DNA of 9,874 nucleotides, from the NCBI GenBank assembly GCA_024276395.1, contig JAJRXH010000635.1, positions 1 to 9,874 of the forward strand, written 5' to 3'. The notes beneath the pieces are model-generated. The model was not told the origin of the DNA. It searched no databases and saw only the letters and a program-made list of their open reading frames with translations. The translations under genes were made by a program, and so were the position numbers. This stretch comes from an archaeon. Its GTDB lineage: Archaea; Asgardarchaeota; Heimdallarchaeia; Hodarchaeales; S146-22. Below are positions 1 through 5,630 of this stretch, piece by piece (positions within the stretch are counted from its first letter, which is position 1; each line of letters starts with the position of its first letter).

Positions 1-968
1 TGGCTTTTGCCATTGGAAGTAACGATGAAACAATGAGCCCTGCGGTTGGAGCTGGAATTTTTAGCGTGAGCGTGGCAGTTACTATTGGGGCATTCATCAA
101 CATTGTCGGAGCAGTGTTGTTAGGGAAAGGAGTCAGTGAAAAAGTTGGAAAGGATCTTCTGGCGGAATCATTTCAACTTGATGTAGTAATGATTCTAGCA
201 ACGTTATTAGCAATGAGTATTTGGCTAGTATCCGTGTCTGTTGGAAAGGGACTACCAATATCGACGACTCAAGCGGTTGTGGGATGCGTGGTAGGCTTGG
301 CATTGTTCAAGTGGGGACTAAAGGGAATTAATTATCAGGTATTTTTCGAAATCATATTTGGATGGATAATTTCACCGATTATTGGTTTTTTTGGCGCAGC
401 TATTTTCTTCAAGTTCATCATCAAGGTGAAAGATTTCTTGATACAGGATAATAATCTAGTAGCGCATGAACGGATTAACCAAATTGCGGCTTATTTCTTG
501 GCTTTTTTCCTCATTGTCACGTCGTTGTCTCGTGGTGGGAATGATGTCGCCAATGCCATGGCTCCTTTGATTGGTATCCAAGAATTGCTAGGAATTCAAC
601 AATTATCACCACGGATAGTATTGCTCATTGGGGGCATTGGGATGGCACTGGGGCTATTACTCATTGGTAGAAAAGTCGTTCGCACGCTCTCGACAGAAGT
701 AACAGAATTATCCCCATTAAGTGCACTCTCTGCAAGCATTTCTGTTTCCTTGATTATGTTTTTTGGTACTTTAGGTGGTTTACCGTTGTCAGGGAGTCAC
801 ATTCTGGTAGCGGCACTCATTGGTGTTGGATGGGCTGGAAGAACATCGATACAGAAAGAAGCTGTCTTGCAAATCGGCATCTCATGGCTGGTAACGTTAC
901 CAGCATCCTCATTACTTAGCATTTTCATTTATGTTCTATTATCGCTCCTCGTTCCCATGTTTTTGTAA
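1..968 (+). CDS. Inorganic phosphate transporter, PiT family (5' end outside the window)
   Basis: Integral membrane Pi permease, normally driven by H+ or Na+. The reading frame is open from the first base. It begins inside the first PiT signature (AFAIGSNDETMSPAVGAG), so the ATG at 33 is internal and the true start lies upstream, probably only about 20 residues away judging from the usual place of this signature. The second, inverted-repeat copy of the signature (SRGGNDVANAMAPLIG) lies near base 530. The helix-breaking motifs that follow each half are also present: GLPISTTQAVVG near base 249, and LPLSGSHILVAALIGVG near base 780. Both differ from the usual STTH, as STTQ and SGSH. I count about nine hydrophobic segments. 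The stop is TAA. No PhoU-like partner is seen here. Family assignment is firm; the coupling ion cannot be read from sequence. Confidence 0.93.
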   Translation, partial: AFAIGSNDETMSPAVGAGIFSVSVAVTIGAFINIVGAVLLGKGVSEKVGKDLLAESFQLDVVMILATLLAMSIWLVSVSVGKGLPISTTQAVVGCVVGLALFKWGLKGINYQVFFEIIFGWIISPIIGFFGAAIFFKFIIKVKDFLIQDNNLVAHERINQIAAYFLAFFLIVTSLSRGGNDVANAMAPLIGIQELLGIQQLSPRIVLLIGGIGMALGLLLIGRKVVRTLSTEVTELSPLSALSASISVSLIMFFGTLGGLPLSGSHILVAALIGVGWAGRTSIQKEAVLQIGISWLVTLPASSLLSIFIYVLLSLLVPMFL

Positions 969-990
969 CAAGGATGCAGTCAATCCTTTG
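969..990 (+). terminator. Small hairpin directly after the phosphate transporter stop
   Basis: Immediately after the TAA, CAAGGAT (969-975) can pair with ATCCTTTG (983-990) across a seven-base loop, with one bulge. A 10-bp palindrome, TTGTCGACAA (988-997), follows directly. No long T-run follows the hairpin; the nearest pyrimidine-rich stretch is about 1036-1058 (CTTCCTTGTCATTCTTTCC). It could be an mRNA 3' end structure, but it is not a canonical terminator. Confidence 0.3.
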
Positions 991-1068
991 TCGACAACTT
1001 GTTGCTGATTTGTTAAAGAACTTACATCTTAATAACTTCCTTGTCATTCTTTCCTTAACTGTAGTTGT

Positions 1069-1086
1069 AGAAAAATTGTTATAAAA
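1069..1086 (+). promoter_or_regulatory. BRE/TATA promoter candidate for the HAD/menorin-like gene
   Basis: GAAAAATTG followed by TTATAAAA resembles an archaeal BRE plus TATA box. Transcription would start about 25 bases downstream, near 1107, leaving a leader of about 90 nt before the annotated ATG. It is the best TATA-like match in the 228-bp gap between the two + strand genes. Confidence 0.45.
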
Positions 1087-1196
1087 TCAAGTCATGAATG
1101 AGCTGGACTGGTTCATTAATGGAGAAAATCGTGACGAGAGACCTCCATCTCTGAAGTTGCAGCTAGCATAAGTATTTCAACTTTACTGTATTTTCT

Positions 1197-2726
1197 ATGA
1201 CCGAGGATAACATTGAAGTTGGTTGCATTCTCATGAGCAATTGGATGAGAGAACTGGCACATCATTATCATTCCATGCGAAAAAACTATCCAAGGGATCG
1301 ATTACTCATAATTTTTGATATTGATGGAACGATAATTGATTTACGCCACATGATTCTTCATGTCCTTCGTGCGTATGATCGCGTCTATGGAACTCGGTAT
1401 TTCACGAAGTTAACAGTTAAGGACATTCGTTATCATGAAAACTCCGTTCAAAAGCTTCTTCAAGAAATTAAAATGCCGAGTAATGAACGAGAAAGGGTCT
1501 TGGAATGGTATGCTACTCGTCGATGGCTACCAGAGACAATTTTCCAGTCACATCGGCCTTATCCAGGTGTTTTGGCCGTGATAAGATGGTTTCAAATGCA
1601 GCCTCTGACTTTCGTGGGTTTAAATACAGGTAGACCAGAAGCATTAAGAGATGTGACATTAAGATCCCTTAATGCCATGGCTGAAGAATATAGTGTGCAA
1701 TTTTCGAGTGAAATGCTTTATATGAATAAAAATGACTGGGAATTTAATGTGCCCTTTTCTAAAGTAGAAGGACTTCAGTATTTCCAGGAAAGAGGGTATC
1801 GTGTGTTTGCAGTCGTGGATAACGAGCCCGCTAATCTCAAGGCAATTTCAAAGGCAGATAAAGATAGAGAAATTTTATTGTTGCATGCACACACGCTGTT
1901 TGAATCAAGTCGACGGTCAGTACCTAAAGCTGCCAGAAGTGGAAATTATTATGATCTGACGGAGCTAATACACGAAGACGAACTTCCACCTCATATCCAA
2001 TTCGTGTGGCATGGAATTAATGATCGCTTAAACTTGCGACAATTTTTGTCTTCAAATGTTGGATGGGCTGAAGTTGATGTTCGATCAGATCCTTTTACTG
2101 GAGAATTGATAGTACGTCATGATGATTTCTACAAGACTCCTCTTATGGAAGACGAAGAACTCATCCCCCTAGAAGCTATTGTCTCAGAGTTAATGAGACA
2201 CGGAAGAAGCATCAAGTTTGATTTGAAAGAAGGAAAAAAATTAATAGATCCCGTGTTTTCTCTTGTTAATGATCTTGAGATACCAGAAAGTCGCTTGTGG
2301 TTTAACGGATACATCGAACTCATTGAAGAACAAGGATTTCAACAAATAAAAGATCGTTTTCCGAGATCAATCATCCAGTGTCCAATTGATTTCTTGACAC
2401 CTCTCATCATTGGTGCACGAGAGAAAGCTCGCGAGATCATTGAGCACTTGAGAGATTGGGGTATCAATCGATTTTCCCTGAATTGGAGGACTCCCCACAA
2501 ATCTAAAGTATTAAGCCGAATGGAACGGTGGAGATGTGATGTTAACATTTATAACGTGCCTGATCTTGAAGCATTCTTGGAAGCCGTGCTTCTAGCACCA
2601 AAATCGATAACTTCAGATTTTAATTTTCCAAAATGGCATTATTTTGGAAGAGGATCTGGGGAAGACACGATAAAATATCATTACGACCTGAGAAAAAGGA
2701 AGAAATCGATCAAAAGCCGTCTCTGA
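1197..2726 (+). CDS. Two-domain protein: HAD hydrolase fused to a GDPD/menorin-like domain
   Basis: Residues about 35-235 form a HAD-superfamily hydrolase. Motif I is FDIDGTIID (D41 nucleophile, D43 acid/base), followed by a helical cap insert at about 50-135. Motif II is the Thr of GLNTGRPE (T144), a Lys sits at 189 in FSKVEGL, and motif IV is VVDNEPANL (D208). This predicts a phosphatase-type, Mg-dependent enzyme of unknown substrate. Residues about 266-485 look like a separate TIM-barrel-type domain with WHGIND (271-276), AEVDV (291-295), VRHDD (306-310), KFDLKE (340-345) and LWFNGYI (367-373). This order of blocks matches my memory of the FAM151/menorin (DUF2181) domain, a relative of glycerophosphodiester phosphodiesterases (WAHAVNS, EADV, AHPP, KLDFK). 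The tail is Lys/Arg rich. There is no signal peptide, so it is probably cytosolic. The ATG at 1197 has no clear SD; ATG 1233 (residue 13) is an equally good start because the HAD core begins later. The HAD call is firm; the second domain is moderately sure. Confidence 0.82.
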   Translation: MTEDNIEVGCILMSNWMRELAHHYHSMRKNYPRDRLLIIFDIDGTIIDLRHMILHVLRAYDRVYGTRYFTKLTVKDIRYHENSVQKLLQEIKMPSNERERVLEWYATRRWLPETIFQSHRPYPGVLAVIRWFQMQPLTFVGLNTGRPEALRDVTLRSLNAMAEEYSVQFSSEMLYMNKNDWEFNVPFSKVEGLQYFQERGYRVFAVVDNEPANLKAISKADKDREILLLHAHTLFESSRRSVPKAARSGNYYDLTELIHEDELPPHIQFVWHGINDRLNLRQFLSSNVGWAEVDVRSDPFTGELIVRHDDFYKTPLMEDEELIPLEAIVSELMRHGRSIKFDLKEGKKLIDPVFSLVNDLEIPESRLWFNGYIELIEEQGFQQIKDRFPRSIIQCPIDFLTPLIIGAREKAREIIEHLRDWGINRFSLNWRTPHKSKVLSRMERWRCDVNIYNVPDLEAFLEAVLLAPKSITSDFNFPKWHYFGRGSGEDTIKYHYDLRKRKKSIKSRL

Positions 2727-2783
2727 TTTGTCATTCTTTGATGGTCATCCCTGGTAACATCTTTAAGATGCCTTTTCTTGTCT
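2691..2783. terminator. Convergent 3' junction with T-rich tracts on both strands
   Basis: The + gene ends at 2726 and the - operon at 2792, leaving 65 bp. For the + transcript a weak T-rich stretch (CCTTTTCTTGTCT) lies near 2771-2783. For the - transcript the complement of 2691-2716 is T-rich (CTTTTTCTC-type tracts) but lies inside the 3' end of the opposing gene. If both are used, the two mRNAs overlap at their 3' ends. Weak evidence. Confidence 0.25.
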
Positions 2784-2791
2784 AATGACTG

Positions 2792-3538
2792 CTATTGATT
2801 GAGAATTCGTTGAAGGAATTGACGAGTACGTTCAGATCTAGGTCTTTCGAACATTTCTTTTGCTGGTCCTTCCTCCACGATCTTTCCATGGTCCATGTGA
2901 ATGATTCGATCTGCTACATCTCGAGCGAATCCCATTTCGTGCGAAACAACGATCATCGTCATTCCTTCGGTTGCTAGTTTTCTCATGAGTGCGAGAACTT
3001 CTCCAGTTAGTTCTGGGTCTAGGGCACTGGTTGGCTCGTCAAAGAGCATGAGTTTTGGTTTCATTGCAAGAGCTCTTCCTATTGCTACTCTTTGTTGTTG
3101 TCCACCAGAGAGTTGCGCGGGATAATCTTGAGCCTTGTCACTGAGGCCAATCAATGCAAGCATTTCCTCTGCTATTTTTGTTGATTCTTCCAAGTTTAAA
3201 CTCTTTACGATCATTAATGGCCGTCGGATGTTGTCGATTACTTTCCAGTGGGGAAACAAGTTGAATTGCTGGAAGACCATTCCAATGTTGGATCTGATTT
3301 TGGTGAGATTTGCATTATGGGCGGTAATTTCTTCTCCATCAATGAAAATTTGTCCTCTTGTTGGTTCTATGAGACGGTTGATGCAGCGAAGAAGAGTGCT
3401 TTTCCCAGAACCACTTGCACCGATTATTACCACGACTTCTTTTGGCTTGATCTTGAATGATACCCCATCAACAGCTTTGACATGACCAAAATACTTATAC
3501 AAGTTGATTACTTCTACTATGTAACCTTGAGTCGTCAC
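2792..3538 (-). CDS. Polar amino-acid ABC transporter, ATP-binding subunit (GlnQ/HisP/ArtP type)
   Basis: Cytosolic ATPase that powers the importer encoded just upstream. All catalytic motifs are intact: Walker A GASGSGKST (40-48), Q-loop FQQFNLFPHW (89-98), ABC signature LSGGQQQRVAIGRALA (143-158), Walker B LMLFDEPTSALDPE (163-176) and the H-loop His in VVSHEMGFA (H200). FQQFNLFPHW and SHEMGFARDVADR are typical of the polar amino-acid family. At 248 aa it has normal length. The start is GTG, chosen because GAGGGTG lies five to six bases upstream and overlaps the permease stop codon; the 10-bp gap implies co-translation. It is the last gene of a three-gene operon. The family is clear; the amino acid carried is not determinable. 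Confidence 0.95.
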   Translation of the reverse strand: MTTQGYIVEVINLYKYFGHVKAVDGVSFKIKPKEVVVIIGASGSGKSTLLRCINRLIEPTRGQIFIDGEEITAHNANLTKIRSNIGMVFQQFNLFPHWKVIDNIRRPLMIVKSLNLEESTKIAEEMLALIGLSDKAQDYPAQLSGGQQQRVAIGRALAMKPKLMLFDEPTSALDPELTGEVLALMRKLATEGMTMIVVSHEMGFARDVADRIIHMDHGKIVEEGPAKEMFERPRSERTRQFLQRILNQ

Positions 3539-3543
3539 TTTTT

Positions 3544-3550
3544 CACCCTC
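3544..3550 (-). promoter_or_regulatory. Ribosome binding site that fixes the GTG start of the ATPase gene
   Basis: On the - strand the order is TGA (permease stop), GGGTGA, AAAA, GTG. The GAGGGTGA stretch is nearly the GAGGTGA complement of archaeal 16S rRNA. It sits on the preceding stop codon, which suggests translational coupling of permease and ATPase. Confidence 0.7.
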
Positions 3551-4256
3551 AAAGTTTTTGCATACCTAAACCTGGTATTTGGAGCGTGTTCTCAATTCGT
3601 TTCATTACTCGAGATAGCGTGAAAGCCATGATGAAATAATAGGTCATCATCACGAAGAGGACATCTGCGGTACGATACGTCCGTGCCCAAATTTGTCGTC
3701 CTTGATACGTGAGTTCGGGGAACGCGATGGCTGACAATAAGGAACTATTCAAGATGAGGTTAATGAATTCATTAGCTAAAGGGGGAACGACAATTCTTAA
3801 TGCCTGTGGTAGTACAATGTATCGGAATATCTGGAATCTGGTGAATCCTAGCGCGAAGGAGGCTTCCCATTGTCCATGTGGGATGGCTTCAATTCCAGCT
3901 CTGATGATTTCAGATTGGTAAGCACCGCTATTGAGTCCTAGTGCTAAGATTGCTGATCTCCATACATCGGTTTGTAGCTGATAACCAGTGAGATAGGGTA
4001 AACCAAAGTGCCAGAATAATATTTGTACGAAAAGAGGAGTTTCTCTCATGATTTCAACGTATATCGTGAATATTTGAGAAAGAATGGGGATGTGGACGCT
4101 TCTACTTACGGCAACGATGGTACCGATGATGAACCCGATGACTAACCCTATCAAGCTGATGAGAAGTGTGAGTTGTGCAAATTCGCTCAGTTGCACGAAA
4201 ACAGAGATGAGAAATTCAATCCTTTCATTCATGGCGGCCATGCGATAAACACCCAT
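3549..4256 (-). CDS. Polar amino-acid ABC transporter, permease subunit (GlnP/HisM type)
   Basis: Membrane channel of the importer. It has a first hydrophobic helix pair (LTLLISLIGLVIGFIIGTIVAVS), the family block RETPLFVQILFWHFGLP, and the EAA loop that docks on the ATPase (WEASFALGFTRFQIFRYIV, then LPQALR). The late segment LFVMMTYYFIMAFTLSRVMKRIE is the last helix. About five transmembrane helices in 235 aa is normal for this family, which usually works as a homo- or heterodimer; only one permease gene is present, so a homodimer is likely. ATG codons at residues 1, 6 and 9 are all possible starts. Residue 6 (base 4241) has a GGGTG stretch about eight bases upstream and may be the true start. 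A TATA-like CTATAATG on the - strand (about 4308-4315) could give a weak internal promoter. Confidence 0.93.
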   Translation of the reverse strand: MGVYRMAAMNERIEFLISVFVQLSEFAQLTLLISLIGLVIGFIIGTIVAVSRSVHIPILSQIFTIYVEIMRETPLFVQILFWHFGLPYLTGYQLQTDVWRSAILALGLNSGAYQSEIIRAGIEAIPHGQWEASFALGFTRFQIFRYIVLPQALRIVVPPLANEFINLILNSSLLSAIAFPELTYQGRQIWARTYRTADVLFVMMTYYFIMAFTLSRVMKRIENTLQIPGLGMQKL

Positions 4257-4327
4257 GGAAATTTACTTGGTCTTGTTTTTAAAGAATGATGAAGGAAAAT
4301 TCATTCATTATAGAGTGGATCTCTCCT

Positions 4328-4345
4328 AAAAAAGAAAAAAAGAAA
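4328..4345 (-). terminator. T-tract after the binding-protein gene (internal operon terminator or attenuator)
   Basis: About 20 bases after the TAA of the binding-protein gene, the - strand reads as a T-rich run interrupted only by single C bases (CTTTCTTTTTTTC, then TTTTTT). Oligo-T tracts end transcription in archaea. Here one lies between the first and second genes of an operon, in the 110-bp gap. It would allow more binding protein than permease or ATPase to be made, as is usual for ABC importers. Confidence 0.5.
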
Positions 4346-4366
4346 GATGATTTGGCAGAAAGTTTG

Positions 4367-5296
4367 TTAACGTTTCATTTTTCTTCGTTGATAAATGGTA
4401 ATTGCTGCGAACGGGAGAAGTGCAAAGGTGAGTATGATGGCTTCGAATCCAGGTGCTCCTCCTTCTTCACTGGGTTCGATGACTAGATAGCAAGATGATA
4501 GATCAGGTTCAATGCCGAACCATTTTTTATAAATCTGAGAATACTTGCCGTTGCTGAACAAGGTCTTGAGTGCATCCGTGACAGCATCATATAGCTTCTT
4601 TTCGCCTTTTTTGATGCCGATACCAAAGTATTCTGGTGTACCAAAAGTTCCTATTACCTCACCATTTACCTCGCCAGTCTGGCTGGCATAAGCAACAACT
4701 GGCAAGTCTCCTAGTACGGCATCGACCTCTCCCGCATCGAGGGCTTGCAAGGCAAGCGTGAATTGTTCGTATCTCTTGATGTTTCCAGCTTGAGTCAAGT
4801 GATCAGTGGCGAAAATGTCACTGGTTGTTCCTGTTTGTACGCCAATGACGACCTGTGAGTTGTTGAGATCCTCTACAGACTTGATGTTCTTGGGATTTCC
4901 AGCTTTCACGAGAATTGCCTGGCTACTGTTATAATAAGCACAAGTAAAATCAATTTGCTTAGCACGTTCTTCGGTGATGGTCATTGCTGAAACTAGAATG
5001 TGGAAATCGCCAGCTTGGAGACCAGGGATGATGCTCTCCCAGGCGACAGATTTGACCTCTAAAGACACCCCCATTTCATCGGCGATTGCTTTGGCTAAAT
5101 CAACATCAAAACCGATGTAGCTGCCGTTTTCTGCTTGAAATTCGAATGGTGGATATGTGGTGTCGCTTCCCATGACAAGTTTTTTGTTTTTCATCACATC
5201 ATCGTACATGTCAGCTTGTACAACAGTTAAGCCCATCCCTAGCAAGAACACAAAGATTAATCCCATGACAAGTATGGTTCTTTTGGCAGGTATCAT
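4367..5296 (-). CDS. Extracellular amino-acid-binding protein with a C-terminal PGF-type membrane anchor
   Basis: Periplasm-equivalent ligand receptor of the importer (SBP_bac_3 family). Numbered from the ATG at 5296 (309 aa): signal peptide about 5-28 (hydrophobic, ending VVQAD), then LVMGSDTTYPPFEF (40-53), GFDVDLAKAIADEMG (62-76), the ligand-carboxylate-binding SAMTITEERAKQIDFT (103-118), GVQTGTTSD (152-160), and the final helix KYSQIYKKWFGIEP (251-264). A TTG lies 21 bases further upstream in frame, but the ATG has GAGGTGA at five-base spacing and is preferred. No lipobox Cys is present. Instead the C-terminus has a short linker, APGFEA (281-286), a hydrophobic helix (286-301) and a basic end (QRRKMKR). 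That is the layout of archaeal PGF-CTERM-like sorting or anchor tails. First gene of the operon. Confidence 0.93.
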   Translation of the reverse strand: MIPAKRTILVMGLIFVFLLGMGLTVVQADMYDDVMKNKKLVMGSDTTYPPFEFQAENGSYIGFDVDLAKAIADEMGVSLEVKSVAWESIIPGLQAGDFHILVSAMTITEERAKQIDFTCAYYNSSQAILVKAGNPKNIKSVEDLNNSQVVIGVQTGTTSDIFATDHLTQAGNIKRYEQFTLALQALDAGEVDAVLGDLPVVAYASQTGEVNGEVIGTFGTPEYFGIGIKKGEKKLYDAVTDALKTLFSNGKYSQIYKKWFGIEPDLSSCYLVIEPSEEGGAPGFEAIILTFALLPFAAITIYQRRKMKR

Positions 5297-5301
5297 TTTT
5301 T

Positions 5302-5308
5302 TCACCTC
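5302..5308 (-). promoter_or_regulatory. Strong Shine-Dalgarno of the binding-protein gene
   Basis: GAGGTGA followed by AAAAA and ATG at 5296. This is a seven-base match to the archaeal anti-SD and decides the start against the in-frame TTG at 5317, which overlaps the SD region. Upstream on the - strand the heptamer CCTTGAG occurs twice in tandem, between the promoter and the SD. Confidence 0.85.
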
Positions 5309-5343
5309 AAGGCTCAAGGCCTCGTGACCATGTTACGCAAATA

Positions 5344-5362
5344 GAATATAAAAATGTTTTCG
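5344..5362 (-). promoter_or_regulatory. BRE/TATA promoter of the amino-acid importer operon
   Basis: The - strand reads CGAAAACA then TTTTTATATTC, a good BRE plus TATA pair. The predicted start, about 26 bases downstream, falls near 5323 and gives a short leader of about 27 nt that contains the SD. Its position, about 50 bases before the ATG, fits well. Confidence 0.65.
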
Positions 5363-5392
5363 TCTAAAGATGATTTGTCTGGCAATAAAAAC

Positions 5393-5411
5393 TGATCAAG
5401 CATATTTATAA
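5393..5411 (+). promoter_or_regulatory. TATA-like box pointing into the nested inverted repeat
   Basis: GATCAAGC followed by ATATTTATAA reads as BRE plus TATA on the + strand. Its predicted start, about 5433-5438, is just before the inverted repeat begins at 5442. The complement (TTATAAATAT) is just as good on the - strand and could instead be a distal promoter of the importer operon, so direction is uncertain. Confidence 0.35.
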
Positions 5412-5441
5412 GTTGTTGAAGATCATATATGTTTATTTGGA

Positions 5442-5533
5442 GAGAGTTATTCACTTCTCCTTGGAGCATTTAAAGGATCGAGTGGATTTTTAAAAATTAT
5501 CTTTTAAATGATGAGGATGACTGAATAACTCTC
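5442..5533. repeat. 92-bp nested imperfect inverted repeat (MITE-like or structured RNA)
   Basis: Outer arms are a perfect 12-bp inverted pair, GAGAGTTATTCA (5442-5453) and TGAATAACTCTC (5522-5533). Inner arms are CATTTAAAGGAT (5467-5478) and ATCTTTTAAATG (5499-5510), which differ at one base that would still be a G-U pair in RNA. The spacers between outer and inner arms are 13 and 11 bases and partly complementary. The centre (5479-5498) contains the self-complementary TTTTTAAAAA. Seen as DNA ends, this is a pair of roughly 37-bp imperfect terminal inverted repeats. I see no target-site duplication in the flanks and no transposase. Confidence 0.6.
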
Positions 5534-5630
5534 GAAGCATTAGCCCAGAACCATATGATTAGCTGTAGTGTTGATTGAAGGAATCATCTTGCAGATCACT
5601 TTTCGTGCTGTTTCAACCTTTTTTGACATT

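Larger units (their letters stand above)
5297..5630. other. Gene-free region between the importer operon and the large methylase
   Basis: 334 bp with no credible gene. In order it holds the operon SD and promoter (5302-5362), a second TATA-like box readable in either direction (5402-5411), the nested inverted repeat (5442-5533), and a + strand T-run (CCTTTTTTGAC, near 5618-5628). The repeat also contains a T-rich stretch on the - strand, so it may serve as the terminator of the methylase gene, which ends at 5631. Confidence 0.6.

Noticed and set aside
1094..1171. 25-codon open frame (ATG to TAA) upstream of the HAD/menorin-like gene
   Set aside because: The only nearby TATA-like box predicts a transcript starting downstream of this ATG, there is no SD, and the peptide has no recognisable features.
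2795..3485. Several + strand frames opposite the ATPase gene
   Set aside because: They are complements of a well-conserved ABC ATPase whose motifs are all on the - strand.
4286..4486. 66-codon frame on the + strand across the importer's first gap
   Set aside because: It overlaps the binding-protein C-terminus on the other strand, has no SD or TATA box, and its Lys-rich stretch is only the complement of the T-tract.
5508..5524. Box C (ATGATGA) and box D (CTGA) of a C/D guide RNA
   Set aside because: Only six bases separate the two boxes, too few for a guide, and no matching D'/C' pair is present.
5436..5539. Target-site duplication flanking the inverted repeat
   Set aside because: The flanks (TTTGGA before and GAAGCA after) do not match, so recent transposition is not supported.
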